From contig NZ_CP081869.1 of the NCBI RefSeq assembly GCF_019797865.1, positions 3,672,501-3,736,500 on the forward strand: DNA of 64,000 bases, given 5' to 3'. The notes under the pieces are model-generated. The model saw only the letters and a program-made list of their open reading frames with translations, was not told the DNA's origin and did not search any database. Within the stretch, counting starts at the first letter, position 1. Each line of letters begins with the position of its first letter. Source of the DNA: Chenggangzhangella methanolivorans. Lineage in GTDB: Bacteria; Pseudomonadota; Alphaproteobacteria; Rhizobiales; Methylopilaceae. This document shows positions 27,082 through 37,037 of this stretch, piece by piece. The position numbers were made by a program, and so were the translations under genes.

Positions 27082-27757
27082 ATGCGCGCGCTTCTGATTG
27101 AAGACGACCGGATGATCGGACCGAGCCTCAAGCAGGCGCTCGCCGACGCCGGCGTGGTGGTCGACTGGGTCGAGGACGCCGCCACGGGCCTTGCCGCTCT
27201 CGACACGTCGTCCTACGCCGTCATCCTGCTCGATCTCGGCCTTCCGGACGGCTGCGGGCTTGCGATCCTTGATCGGCTTCGAAAGCGCAACGACGACACT
27301 CCGATCGTGATTTTGACGGCGCGACGACCTCGAGACCCGGATCGACGGGCTCGACCGCGGCGCCGACGATTTCCTCGTGAAGCCGTTCGAGGTCGACGAA
27401 CTCAAGGCGCGCATCCGCGCCGCCGTCCGCCGAAACGCCGGCCGCTCCGCTTCGTTGATGGAGTGCGGCGAGCTGACTCTCGACCTCGCGACCCGCGAGG
27501 TCGCCTATCGCGGCCAGCATCACGCCTTGTCGGCGCGGGAGTTCGCCCTCATCCAGGTGCTCGCCGAACGACCCGGCGCGGTATTGTCTCGCTCGCAGAT
27601 CGAGGACCGCATTTACGGTTGGGGCGAGGAGGTGGAGAGCAACGCGGTCGACGTGCTCATCCACTACGTCCGCCGCAAGTTCGACAAGGACATCGTGCGC
27701 AACGTCCGCGGCGTCGGCTGGGTGATCCCGAAGGCGACCGCCGGCGCCCTCGCATGA
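27082..27757 (+). CDS. OmpR-family response regulator, QseB/PmrA-like, one frameshift
   Basis: The receiver domain reads MRALLIEDDRMIGPSLKQAL with the acceptor Asp in VILLDLGLPDG and the conserved Lys in DDFLVKPFEVDELKA. A one-base break near 27325 separates PIVILTAR from DDLETRIDGLDRGADD. The winged-helix domain follows (LSAREFALIQVLAERPGAVL, VDVLIHYVRRKFD, IVRNVRGVGWVI). Joined length is about 225 residues. It shares an ATGA overlap with its kinase and is the obvious candidate to bind the three ACTTAG boxes. Confidence 0.9.
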
Positions 27758-29067
27758 AGTCGCTGCGCGCACGGCTCGCGCTCGCGCTTTTCCTCCTGCT
27801 CACCGCGGTTGGGATCGCCGCCGTGGGCGCGGCGTTCCTGGTGGTGGAGAGCGAGCCGGACGAGCTTCTGGACGATCAGCTCCGCCAGATCGCCATGAAC
27901 GTCGGGGACGTCGCGAGGCCCCTGCCGCCCCCCGACCCGCCGATCGAGGCCGACGACGCGATCCTGATCGTCATTCGCGACGCGACCGGGCGGATCATCC
28001 GCCGGTCAGACGACAGCGTCGATCTTCCGGCCACCCAGAAAACCGGCTTCAGCGACGAGGTGGTGAAGGGCGAGGGCTGGCGTTCTTACGCGATCGTGAC
28101 GGACGACCGGGTCATTCAGGCCGCGCAGCGCGAGCAGACGCGCGACGAGCTCGCCAACGAGGCCGCGATCCAGGCGGTCGCGCCGATCGCGATCCTGATC
28201 CCGTTGTCATGGCTGGTGCTCGGGGTGCTGGTGACCCGCCTGTTCCGCCCGCTCGAGCGTCTCACGGACGAGCTTCGCGAAGCTCAGGCCGAGCATGACA
28301 GCCCGCTGTCGACCGAGGGGCTGCCGAGCGAAATCGTGCCGCTGGTCGAGCAGGTGAACGGCTTGCTCGCCCGGCAGAACGAACTGCTCGAGCTGCGCAA
28401 GCGGTTCGTATCCGACGCGTCCCATCAGTTGCGGACGCCGCTCGCCGCGCTCCAGCTCCAAGTCGGCAATCTTGCGCGGGCTCCGGGCGCTCAGGCCGTT
28501 TCGGGCGAGATCGCCGAGATCCGTCAAGGCATCTTGCGGATGAGCCGCCTGACATCCCAGCTTCTTGACCTCGCGCGCGCCGAGGCGCCGCATGATCCGA
28601 GCGTCTCGCCTTCGACAGACCTCTCGGCGGCGCTGCGGCAAGTCATCGAGACGGCGCTGCCGCTCGCCGACGAGCGCGGGGTCGATCTCGGGGTTGTGTC
28701 CGAGATCGATGCGACCGTGGGATGCCGCGAGCAGGACCTGACCGCGGCGCTGATGAACGTGGTCGACAACGCCGTGCGCTACACCCCGTCCGGCGGCAGC
28801 GTCGACGTCTCGAGCGCGCTGGCGGGCGACCGGGTCGAGATCGCTGTTCGCGACACCGGTCCGGGCGTCGCCGAAGACGAGCTGGAGCGTGTGTTCGAAC
28901 GCTTCGTGCGAGCGGGGCGGGCGACCTCCGGGGGAGCGGGCCTTGGTCTCGCCATCGTCAAGGCGGCGGCGGCGCGATCGGGCATGGAGGTGCGGCTCGA
29001 GAATGCGGCCGAGCCGCGCGGTCTCCGCGTCACCATAAGCCTGCCGCTGCCCGCGCCAGCCGCATGA
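27754..29067 (+). CDS. sensor histidine kinase, QseC-like
   Basis: A 437-residue inner-membrane kinase. A first membrane helix (LALALFLLLTAVGIAAVGAA), a periplasmic domain with the GWRSYAIVTDDRVIQAAQRE motif of the QseC/TctE class and a second helix near PIAILIPLSWLVLGVLV are followed by a HAMP-like linker. The H-box is SDASHQLRTPLAALQ, the N-box NVVDNAVRYTP, then DTGPGV and GAGLGLAIVK. Polyanionic (DDQL, PPPDPP, EADD) periplasmic stretches suggest metal or cationic-ligand sensing, which is inference only. Confidence 0.92.
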   Translation: MKSLRARLALALFLLLTAVGIAAVGAAFLVVESEPDELLDDQLRQIAMNVGDVARPLPPPDPPIEADDAILIVIRDATGRIIRRSDDSVDLPATQKTGFSDEVVKGEGWRSYAIVTDDRVIQAAQREQTRDELANEAAIQAVAPIAILIPLSWLVLGVLVTRLFRPLERLTDELREAQAEHDSPLSTEGLPSEIVPLVEQVNGLLARQNELLELRKRFVSDASHQLRTPLAALQLQVGNLARAPGAQAVSGEIAEIRQGILRMSRLTSQLLDLARAEAPHDPSVSPSTDLSAALRQVIETALPLADERGVDLGVVSEIDATVGCREQDLTAALMNVVDNAVRYTPSGGSVDVSSALAGDRVEIAVRDTGPGVAEDELERVFERFVRAGRATSGGAGLGLAIVKAAAARSGMEVRLENAAEPRGLRVTISLPLPAPAA

Positions 29068-29248
29068 AGCGGGCGCGCGGGCGGGTTCCGGCTGCTTGGG
29101 CGTGGCTCGCGGCCGCGTTCGCCGTCCCCACGGCGATCGTCGCCAAGGTCGGCGTGGCGCCCATCGGGTGCAGGAAAGCTCGATGTGACCGAGCTGCGTC
29201 CACAGCCTCTCAGACCGCCGTTCGAATCGAGTCCGGAACCAGAGAAAA

Positions 29249-29360
29249 CCGCCGGAGACCGGCGGCCTTCTTCGTTTTGAGAGACTGGAGCAGGCGAAGG
29301 GATTCGAACCTTCGGCCCCAACCTTCGCAAGCGATGAATGGCCGTGTCGCGAGGTTGCTT
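29249..29360. repeat. tRNA-Gly(GCC) 3'-end direct repeat, copy 1 (diverged)
   Basis: The segment contains a terminator-like GCCGCCGG...CCGGCGGC stem, then GAGACTGGAGCAGGCGAAGG and a T-arm-like GGATTCGAACC, and ends GCCGTGTCGC. It is a diverged copy of the repeat at 43475-43587, in the same orientation. On the minus strand it is the 3' half of a tRNA-Gly without the 5' half. Such remnants mark integrase sites. A short frame overlapping the kinase stop (29064, MKRARGRVPAAWAWLAAAFA) may be the truncated 5' end of a gene broken here. Confidence 0.65.
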
Positions 29361-29427
29361 CATGGTTCGCTGCATGACGTCAGGCGCAGCCCCGTCTGAT
29401 CCGCGCTCATCGACGGGTCGCCCTGCT

Positions 29428-30384
29428 TCAACGTCCTGTCGCGTCGATGGCTTCGGCGCGCGCATTGCGCCGGATGGCCTGGGGCGGCTGGCCGAACGCG
29501 CGCACGAAGGCCCGCCGCATCCGGTTGCGGTCTGCAAAGCCTGTCCGGTCGGCAATGACGTCGATCGGATGGAGGCTGCTCTCCATCAGCTCGCGCGCGG
29601 CCTCAACCCTCAGGTTCTCGATGGCCTTGGCGGGCGACTGGCCGGTTTCGGCGTGGAACACGCGGCTGAACTGGCGCGGGCTGAGACGCGCGGCCTCCGC
29701 CAAATCCTCGACCGTGAGGGGCTTGTCGAGGTTGCGCTTGGCGTAAGTCAGCGCGCTCTGCACCCGGTCCGACTTGGGCTCCAGCTCGAGAAGCGTCGAT
29801 AACTGGGACTGGCCGCCCGCGCGGCGATGGTAGAGCACGAGCTTGCGCGCGACCGACCTGGCGACCTCCCGGCCGAGATCCTCCTCGATGAGCGCGAGCG
29901 CGAGATCGACGCCCGCGGTCATGCCGGCGGAAGTCCAGACCGGGCCGTCATTGATGAAGATCCTGTCTTCGTCGACGACGCTTTTCGGGAACCGTCTCTG
30001 AAGGTCCCGGGCGTGCATCCAGTGCGTCGTAGCGCGCCGGCCGTCGAGCAGCCCTGCTTCGCCCAGCACAAAGGCCCCAGTGCAGATCGCGGCGACGCGG
30101 CGGCTTCGGCCGGCGGCGGCGCGCACGAAAGCGATGAGGCCTTCGGTCGAGGGACTGACGAGCGTGCCGCCGCCAATCAGCAGCGTGTCGAAGGCCTCCT
30201 CCCCAAAGGGTTCGGTGTCGAGCTTCGCGCCGACGGAGGTGCGGACTCCTCCCCCGCGCTCCGAAACGAAACGCAGGTCATAGGCCGCCTCGTCGCCGAC
30301 GAGATTGGCGATCTCGAAGGCCGTCACGGCCGCGAGGCCCATGAGCGAGTGGTCCGGATAGACAACGAAACCGATGCGCCTCAT
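29428..30384 (-). CDS. GlxA-family transcriptional regulator (DJ-1/PfpI domain + AraC helix-turn-helix)
   Basis: A 318-residue protein. Residues about 3-170 form a DJ-1/PfpI-like domain with the conserved Cys in AAICTGAFVLGEAGLLDGRR and the family WTSAGMTAGVDLALALIE. Residues about 215-310 are an AraC-type double helix-turn-helix (LTVEDLAEAARLSPRQFSRV, DVIADRTGFADRNRMRRAFV). It is transcribed divergently from the SDR/tautomerase genes, which are plausible targets. Confidence 0.93.
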   Translation of the reverse strand: MRRIGFVVYPDHSLMGLAAVTAFEIANLVGDEAAYDLRFVSERGGGVRTSVGAKLDTEPFGEEAFDTLLIGGGTLVSPSTEGLIAFVRAAAGRSRRVAAICTGAFVLGEAGLLDGRRATTHWMHARDLQRRFPKSVVDEDRIFINDGPVWTSAGMTAGVDLALALIEEDLGREVARSVARKLVLYHRRAGGQSQLSTLLELEPKSDRVQSALTYAKRNLDKPLTVEDLAEAARLSPRQFSRVFHAETGQSPAKAIENLRVEAARELMESSLHPIDVIADRTGFADRNRMRRAFVRAFGQPPQAIRRNARAEAIDATGR

Positions 30385-30506
30385 CACGCCCTCGACTATG
30401 TCTTAAAACGACGCACATATGACATTTGAGACGGAATAGATCAACGGTAGCGTCTGTGCATGGAACGGCGGCCGCGCCGCCAAGAGGCATTCAGAGAGCC
30501 AAGAAA

Positions 30507-31302
30507 ATGAACACCCAGACCACAAAGGGCGTCGCCGTCGTCACCGGCGCCTCCACAGGCATCGGCGCCGTCTATGCGGAGCGGCTCGCGAGACGGGGCT
30601 ACGACCTTCTGATCGTCGCGCGGAACGAGGAGCGGCTGCGCGCGCTCGCCGCGCGGCTGACCGCAGAGACGGGGCGGGCCGTCGAGGCCTTCAGGGCGGA
30701 CCTCGGCGACAAGGCCGATCTCGCCCGCCTCGAGGCTCGGCTGAAGGAGGACGCGAGCGTCGCCATGCTGGTCAACAACGCAGGCGTCGGCTCGGTCGCC
30801 TCGATCGAGACCGCGGACGTCGACGAGATGGAGGCCATGATCTTCCTCAACGTCACGGCGCTCACGAGGCTGACCTACGCGGTCGTCCCGGGCTTCACTG
30901 CGCGCGGCTCGGGGACGATCATCAACATCTCGTCGGTGGTCGGGGTCGCGGTCGAGGTCTTGAACGGCGTCTACGGCGCCTCGAAGTCCTACGTGCTGAG
31001 CTTCGGCCACTCGCTGCAGAAGGATCTTGCCGGCAAGGGCGTCCGCATCCAGACGGTCCTTCCCGGCGCGACCGCGACGGAGTTCTGGGACGTGGCCGGC
31101 TATGCGGCGCAGAAGACCTCGCCGATCACGATCGGCGGCCGATCTCGTCGACGCGGCTTTGGCCGGCCTGGACAAGGGCGAGCGCGTCACCATCCCCGGG
31201 CTTCAGGACGACGACGACTGGTCGCGCTGGGAGGATGGCCGCCTCGCGCTCGCGCCCAAGTTCAACAACGCAAAGCCCTCGCCGCGCTACGGGCTGAGCT
31301 GA
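30507..31302 (+). CDS. SDR-family oxidoreductase, one frameshift
   Basis: A classical short-chain dehydrogenase: cofactor motif TGASTGIG, NNAGVG, catalytic Ser in INISSVVG and YGASK. The frame is lost near 31137, in the C-terminal substrate loop; the continuation ADLVDAALAGLDKGERVTIP ends at 31302. Joined length is about 264 residues. The ATG at 30507 follows a GAGAG ribosome site. It heads a rightward set with two tautomerases. Confidence 0.87.
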
Positions 31303-31337
31303 GCCCCTCGGCGCGATCGCGAACCGGAGCGCTCCCG

Positions 31338-31733
31338 ATGCCATATCTGCAGCTCGACGTGGCCGGCCCGCATCCTTGGGCTGACAAAAGGCGTCTCGCG
31401 AGACGCATGAGCGAGACCTACGCCGCCATGATGTCCGTCGACGTCCGGCGCATCAGCGTGGCGATCCGGGAACTGGGGGAAGGCGGGGTCTGGCGTGTGG
31501 TCGAGGCCGGGACGGATCCTGTCCCGGTCTCGGTCATGATGCTGGACGTGCGCCGCGGTCGGCCGCCGGAGCTGAGGATGGAGGTCGCGAAGGCGCTCTG
31601 CGCCCACTGCGTCAAGATCCTCGGCCTCGAGGAGGATCGGCTGAACGTCGAGTTCACCCAGCACTCCGGGGACGAGATGTATCATCCGGCGCTGGGCGGC
31701 TACAGCCCGGAATGGGAGCCGGGCGAGAGCTAG
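31338..31733 (+). CDS. tautomerase-family protein, first copy
   Basis: A 131-residue protein starting MPYLQLDVAGPHPWADKRRL; Pro2 after Met removal is the catalytic base of the tautomerase superfamily. The duplicated beta-alpha-beta layout (about 60 + 60 residues) fits MIF/cis-CaaD-type longer members. Substrate unknown. It follows the SDR gene by 35 bases. Confidence 0.78.
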   Translation: MPYLQLDVAGPHPWADKRRLARRMSETYAAMMSVDVRRISVAIRELGEGGVWRVVEAGTDPVPVSVMMLDVRRGRPPELRMEVAKALCAHCVKILGLEEDRLNVEFTQHSGDEMYHPALGGYSPEWEPGES

Positions 31734-31818
31734 AAGACAACGGCGCGCCGGAGCTCCCGGCGGCCGCCTCGCATGAAAACAGCGGCGCAAATCCATGCGC
31801 CCACAAGGGAGGAACGTC

Positions 31819-32277
31819 ATGCCGACTTACGTCTGCTCCGTGCGCCCCAACTTGCTCGATGAGGCCAAGAAGGCCGAGATCGCGCGCGCCATCACCCGCA
31901 ACCATCACGAGGCGACGGGCGCGCCCGCCTATTTCGTGCAGGTGGTCATCGAGGAGAAGGCCGGCGCGCAGCGCTACCTGGGCGGCGAGCCCGCGTCGGA
32001 ACAGATCTGGATCAGGGCCGACATCCGCTCCGGCCGGACGGTCGAACAACGCAGCGGGCTGATGCTCGCGATCATGCGGGATGTCGCCCGGATCGCCGGC
32101 GTCGAGGAGGAGAAAATCTGGGTCTATCTCTGCAATCTCGAGCCGACCGACATGGTGGAATACGGCCATGTCCTGCCCCTGCCGGGCAAGGAGCAAGAGT
32201 GGTTCGAAGCCCTGCCGGCCTCGCTCCGGGACTATATCGCGGCGCTCGGGACGAAGAGGGATGGTTTCGTCCTGTAG
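31819..32277 (+). CDS. tautomerase-family protein, second copy (cis-CaaD/Cg10062-like)
   Basis: A 152-residue protein starting MPTYVCSVRPNLLDEAKKAE, again with Pro2. Length and features (IARAITRNHHEATGAPAYFV, EKIWVYLCNLEPTDMVEYGH) resemble the cis-3-chloroacrylic acid dehalogenase-like group. An in-frame upstream ATG exists, but the ATG at 31819 follows GGGAGGA. With the SDR and the first tautomerase it may handle an enolisable keto-acid. Confidence 0.8.
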   Translation: MPTYVCSVRPNLLDEAKKAEIARAITRNHHEATGAPAYFVQVVIEEKAGAQRYLGGEPASEQIWIRADIRSGRTVEQRSGLMLAIMRDVARIAGVEEEKIWVYLCNLEPTDMVEYGHVLPLPGKEQEWFEALPASLRDYIAALGTKRDGFVL

Positions 32278-32648
32278 GCGATGGCGGCAGTCGGGATGGA
32301 GACGACAATTCCGACCGCCGGGCAGCGGCCCCGATAACGCCGTCCTCAAGCAAAGCCGCCACTCGCGTCGGCGATGCAGAGCGAGCGAGTTTTGCGCGCC
32401 TCTCTATCCAAGCGCGTGTGGCGAAGGTTTGTTTTCGGACAAGCCGATCGCATCCGCTTCTGGCGCTCCGCCGAACGGTTGCGGGTGTATGATCATGTAG
32501 GGGCCGCCTCTAAGAGGAGGCTTTACGCCGACCCGACTTTCCCGCTTACCCAAGAAGCCATGGAGCGCCGGTCGTCTCATCGGCCCTAAAGCGCCGATCC
32601 TGCCGGGACGGAGTTGATACATCCAACACCGTCCCAGCAAGCTGATGC
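32278..32648. other. about 370 bases without a recognisable gene
   Basis: The gap lies between two convergent units. Short frames occur (for example one on the plus strand at 32374-32589) but their composition is Arg/Ser-rich and I see no family resemblance. No clear terminator with a T-run was found. Confidence 0.35.
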
Positions 32649-33629
32649 TCATTCGATCTGGATCCGGCTTTCCTTGGCGACCGGCTCCCAGCGGGCGTAG
32701 TCGGCCTCCAGCAGCTTCTCGAAGTCCGCTCCGGTCCTGCACGTCACCACCGCGCCGTCCTTGGTGAAGAGGTCGGAGACCTTGGGCTGGCGCATGGCTT
32801 CGCCCGAGACCTTCGCGATGCGCTCGACGATCGGCTGCGGGGTGCCGGCCCGCACCATGATCCCGAACCACGCCCCGACGTCGAAGTCCGGATAGCCGGA
32901 CTCCGCCATCGTGGGCACGTTGGGCAGGATCGAGGAGCGCTGCTTCGAACTGACCGCGAGCGGCCGCAGCTTGCCCGCGCGGATGTTGGCGATGCAGGCC
33001 ACGATGTTGTCGAACATCATGTCGACCCGACCTGTCGTGAGGTCGAGCTGCGCCGGACCGCTCCCGCGATAGGGCACGTGGACGATGTCGATCCCGGCGG
33101 TGAGCTTTAGGAACTCGCTCGCCATCTGGTGCGTGGTGCCGGGGCCGGAGGAGGCGAAGCTGATGCCGCCGGGCTTTGCCTTCGCGAGCGCGACAAGCTC
33201 CTGCACGGAGTTCGCCTTCACGTCCGGGTGCACCACCAGCACCAGCGGCATGGTGGTGAGCTCGATCACGGGGATGAAGTCCTTCCGCGGATCGAAGGTC
33301 AGCTTCTTCATGGTGACCGCGGTGATGGTGTGGGCGGCTGTCGCCATCAGCAGCGTGTAGCCGTCGGCTGGCGCGACCGCGACCGAGCCGGTGCCGATCG
33401 CGCCGCCGGCGCCGGGCTTGTTCTCGACCACGATCGGCTGGCCGAGCATGTCGCCCATTGGCGCGCCGAGCGCGCGCGACAGGATGTCGGAAGCGCTCCC
33501 CGGAGGGAACGGCACGGTGATCTGGACGGGCTTCGTCGGCCAGTCCGACCGGACGGCATGCGCCCTGGTGATGAAGGCCGGCGCCGCAAGCGCGCCGGCC
33601 CCAAGCGCAAGAAACTCCCTACGCCTCAT
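32649..33629 (-). CDS. TTT-family (Bug) periplasmic solute-binding protein
   Basis: A 326-residue substrate-binding protein of the tripartite tricarboxylate transporter class. The signal is twin-arginine-like (MRRREFLALGAGALAAPAFI). Family features: KPVQITVPFPPGSASDILSR, VENKPGAGGAIG, HVPYRGSGPAQLDLTTGRVD. No membrane subunits (TctA/TctB) are adjacent, which is common for Bug proteins. It follows an FAD-dependent oxidoreductase gene, so the ligand is probably that enzyme's substrate, a carboxylate. Confidence 0.9.
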   Translation of the reverse strand: MRRREFLALGAGALAAPAFITRAHAVRSDWPTKPVQITVPFPPGSASDILSRALGAPMGDMLGQPIVVENKPGAGGAIGTGSVAVAPADGYTLLMATAAHTITAVTMKKLTFDPRKDFIPVIELTTMPLVLVVHPDVKANSVQELVALAKAKPGGISFASSGPGTTHQMASEFLKLTAGIDIVHVPYRGSGPAQLDLTTGRVDMMFDNIVACIANIRAGKLRPLAVSSKQRSSILPNVPTMAESGYPDFDVGAWFGIMVRAGTPQPIVERIAKVSGEAMRQPKVSDLFTKDGAVVTCRTGADFEKLLEADYARWEPVAKESRIQIE

Positions 33630-33680
33630 GTCAGTCCTCCCAATGTGCGGCTTCTTGTTTTTGAGTCTTGAGTTCGATCG

Positions 33681-35041
33681 TCAGGCTGTTCGGCGCTGGC
33701 GCGTCTCCGTGGTCTCGCCGAGGAACGCGTTGTCGGCGACGAGCCGCTTCTGCAGGTCCGCGACGTCGAGATGGGCGACCGGCGCGTTGCCGCGCGCGGC
33801 GAGCGCAGCCGCCGTTCCGGCCGCCTGGCCGGTCACGATGCAGGGCGCCATGTTGCGCGTCGCGCCATGGGCGAAGTGGGTGGCCGAGAGGCAGCGGCCC
33901 GCGACGATCAGGTTGTCGATCCCCTGCGGCAGCAGCGAGCGGTAGGGCACGTCGAACGCGCCGTCGCCGCCCACATCCACGAAATAGGCCTGGCCGGTGT
34001 CGGGGTGGTGGATGTCCACGGGGAAGCAGATCTGCCGACCGTGTCGTCGAACTTCCGGCCCTCGAGCACGTCTTCCTTGGTGATCTCGTAGCGCCGAGGA
34101 TGTTGCGGCTCTCGCGCACGCCCGCGACCACCTGCGGCGCGAAATAGCCGCGCTCGAAGCCTGGCACGTGCTTCACGAGGAAATTGCCGGCCTTCACGCA
34201 TTGCCGGGTCAGGTCCTGGAAGGCGCGCGACATGGCGAGCGGGTCCGTGCCGTCGACGCCGAACACCGCGGAGGTGTTCACGTTGATGCGGTCCGGCCAG
34301 ACGGTGTTGAAGAACACCTTGTGGTCGCGGTTCGGGAAGATCTTCTCTTCCGCGATGACGTCGTTCCAGGCGCTGAACGTGCCGTTGAAGTAGACCGGGA
34401 TCGGCTCGCTCTCGCCGGGCTTGTCGGCCATCGCCGGGCCGACTTCGCCGAGCGTCTTGGCGATGAGGCGCGTGTCGACGCGGTGGAAGTGCATCAGCAT
34501 CGAGACCGGCTGCATCTTGCCGGTGCCTTCCTCGCCCTTTCGCGTCGGCGCGCCGGCGAGCGCGGCGATGTCGGCGTCGCCGCTCGTCGATGTAGGAGTT
34601 CGCGACCACGCGGCGGAGCCCGCCCTTCATGGCGACGGTGAGAGCGTCGATGGCGTCGCCGTCCCGCTCCACGCCCACGACGCTCGCGCCGTAGATCACC
34701 TGGCAGCCGGCCTCGGCGAGCATCTCGCTTGCAAGGATGCGGAACCAGTCGCCGTCAACCGGCGTCACGGCGCTGACGAAGCCGTCATAGGGGATGTGGC
34801 CGACCGCGGCGCCGATCGCCTTCAGGCGGTCGACCATCTCCTGCGCGAGGCCGAACACGGTCTGGCGACGATCGCGGGTCAGGAAGCTGTGGAGGCAGAG
34901 GCCTGTGGTGGCGTTGCCGCCGACGAAGGGCCGCGGCTCCAGCACCACGGCCTTGGCGCCGGCGCGCGCTGCGGCGATGCCGGCCGCGACGCCGGTCACG
35001 CCGCCGCCCACCACCACCACGTCGAAAGTCATCTCGTCCAT
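33681..35041 (-). CDS. FAD-dependent oxidoreductase (PF12831-like), several frameshifts
   Basis: The N-terminal dinucleotide motif is clear (DVVVVGGGVTGVAAGIAAAR) and continues VLEPRPFVGGNATTGLCLHS. Frame breaks occur near 34585, 34095 and 34040. The parts FNTVWPDRINVNTSAVFGVD and PQGIDNLIVAGRCLSATHFA, ending with GATRNMAPC, are typical of FAD-dependent enzymes of this family, whose members often act on carboxylic acids. Joined length is about 450 residues. It belongs with the Bug protein and the GntR regulator. Confidence 0.8.
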
Positions 35042-35080
35042 GTCACGCGTCTCCCATGCGAATTTTTGTCGTTGGCGCGC

Positions 35081-35848
35081 TCAGCGGGCGGCAATGTCGG
35101 CGTCGAGGCTGTCGAGATTGGCGAGCTGCCGGGCGGCCTCGCCGTCGTCGCCCGCCGGATCGATCTGCAGCACCGCGTCGGTGATGCGGCGGCCGGCGCG
35201 GGCGATGTGGGCGCGCATCAGCGCCTCGGCCCGGTCGCCGTCGCGCGCGTCGAGCAGGTCGATGAGGCGGCCGTGCTCGTCGATCGACGCCGCGCGATGG
35301 CCGGGCGCGAACAGCGACAGCCGGCGATAGGTCGCGACCAGCGGATCGAGCGCCATCAGGCTGTTCTCGGCCCGCACGCTCCCCGCCACCGCGGCGATCG
35401 CGGAATGGAACTCGCCGTTCAGCGCGACGAGCGAGGCGATGTCGTCGCGCCCATTGGCCTCGAGCGTCCTCGTGTGGATTTTTCGGAGCGCTGTGATCTC
35501 GTCGGGCGCGATCCGCAGGCAGGCGGCGCGGATCATCGCGCCCTCGATGGCCGCGCGCAGGAAATAGACCTCCGCCACGTCCTGGGGCTTGGGCCGGAAC
35601 ACCCGCAGGCCCCGCGGCGTGCTCTCGACAAGCCCGCTCGCCACCAGCCGCTTCACGGCCTCGCGCACGGGCGTGCGGCTGATCGCGAGCTCTCCGGCGA
35701 GCTTGACCTCGGAGATGACGTCGCCGCCGCGCAGGCGCCCCGAGACGATCATCTCGCGGATGGTCTCATAGGCCTGCTCGTAACGGGTCGGAACGGGTTC
35801 GGCGCGGCTTGTAATGTCCTGCATGGAGATCTGCATACAAGTCTGCAT
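35081..35848 (-). CDS. GntR-family (FadR/FCD) transcriptional regulator
   Basis: A winged helix (YEQAYETIREMIVSGRLRGG, ELAISRTPVREAVKRLVASG) precedes an FCD ligand domain with metal-binding His/Asp pattern (LNGEFHSAIA, HGRLIDLLDARD). The start is uncertain: in-frame ATGs lie at 35848, 35836 and 35824, and each is embedded in TGCAT repeats that look like an operator, so the true start may be the last of them. It is upstream of the FAD enzyme and Bug genes on the same strand and probably represses them until the substrate is present. Confidence 0.87.
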   Translation of the reverse strand: MQTCMQISMQDITSRAEPVPTRYEQAYETIREMIVSGRLRGGDVISEVKLAGELAISRTPVREAVKRLVASGLVESTPRGLRVFRPKPQDVAEVYFLRAAIEGAMIRAACLRIAPDEITALRKIHTRTLEANGRDDIASLVALNGEFHSAIAAVAGSVRAENSLMALDPLVATYRRLSLFAPGHRAASIDEHGRLIDLLDARDGDRAEALMRAHIARAGRRITDAVLQIDPAGDDGEAARQLANLDSLDADIAAR

Positions 35849-35850
35849 GC
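35820..35850. promoter_or_regulatory. TGCAT triple repeat at the GntR start
   Basis: TGCAT occurs at 35820, 35832 and 35844, an exact 12-bp period, within the sequence around TGCATACAAGTCTGCATG. FCD-type GntR regulators bind short AT-containing repeats next to their own start. The repeats overlap the candidate start codons. Confidence 0.5.
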
Positions 35851-35911
35851 GACTTTTCAAGCCGCGCGTTTCGACGTGGGCGATGGCAGGGCGTAACGCT
35901 TGCGAGAGGGA

Positions 35912-37037
35912 CTAGCCGCGAGCAGCCGAAACCGGCGCAGCCGAAGAAGGCGAGGGGGCCTTCAGCCGCGTGGCGCCCGCGAGCCAGCGCACGACCGCCG
36001 GGGCGACGAGCTGCGCGAGGCGCTGGACCGGCGCGTGGACGATCATCCGGGAGAGGGCGGTCGCGAGCCGGATCTGAGATCCGACGTCACGGGCGAGCTC
36101 CGCCTGGAACGCCGCCGCCGGTTTCCCTGCCAGCATCGCGCGGGCCGCGAGCGCCGCGCCGTGCAGCGCGAAGGTGACGCCCTCGCCGGCGAAGGACGGG
36201 ATCACCGCGGCCTGGTCGCCGATGAGCCATGGGCCCTCGGTCGTGCGCCGGACGAGCCCATAGGGAATGCGCGAAATGGCGAGCGGGCGCTCGAACAGCG
36301 GCGTCGCGTCCGCGAGCAGCGCCTCGAAACGCGCCGAGCATGCGCGGACGCGATCGAACGCCCCGGCCCAGCCGCCGCCCGAGGCCGCTAGAGCTGCTTG
36401 CGAGATCACGAAGCAGAGGTTGGCCCTGTCGTCTTCGATCGGTTCGAGTCCGCCATAGCCGCGCGGGAAAAGTCCGATCTCGACCCGGCCTGAAAGCGCC
36501 CCGCGGGCGTCGGCCCCGAGCCTGAAATGCATCTTGAAGCCGACGAGATCGCCTTGCGGGCCGCTCGGCCGCGGATGGCCGCGGAGGTCGTGCTTGCCGG
36601 TCGCGAGCGCGACCTCGCGCGCCGTGACCGCCCCTGCCGGCAGGCTGACGCGCCAGCGCTCGCCGTCGCGGGCGAGGCCGCGCGCGGAAGCGCCTCGCAG
36701 GACGCGGGCCCCGTTGGTCTCCGCCCGCCGCAGCATTGCTCGTCGGCGCGCGGCGCGACAGGCTCATGGCCCGGTAGGGCAGCGGCCGTTCGCTGCGCCA
36801 TGACCCACGCGAGATCCCGACGCCGCGGATCGGAACCGCGCCGAGCGCGGCGAGATCGATCCCGAGCCGGTCGAGCACGGCGACAGCCTCGGGGCTCAGG
36901 AACTCGCCGCAGACCTTGTCGCGCGGCGCCGCCTCGCGCTCGATGAGCGCGACGTCGCGACCGGCCGCGGCGAGTTCCGCGGCGAGCGCCGCGCCCGCCG
37001 GGCCGCCGCCGATGATCGCTACGTCGTGGCGGCTCAC
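35912..37037 (-). CDS. FAD-dependent oxidoreductase of the geranylgeranyl-reductase-like family, frameshifted
   Basis: Starts MSRHDVAIIGGGPAGAALAA with the FAD motif, then EREAAPRDKVCGEFLSPEAV, which is typical of flavoprotein reductases/hydroxylases near type III PKS genes. The frame breaks near 36745 and continues LRRAETNGARVLRGASARGL, PWLIGDQAAVIPSFAGEGVT (the second FAD motif with GD). Joined length is about 375 residues. It is the third gene of a coupled PKS operon (4-base overlap with the methyltransferase) and should reduce or hydroxylate the polyketide product. Confidence 0.85.

Noticed and set aside
29180..29399. Open frames reading RRRDSNLRP across the tRNA-Gly remnants (also near 43510)
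   Set aside because: These are translations of tRNA and terminator sequence, a well-known false gene type.
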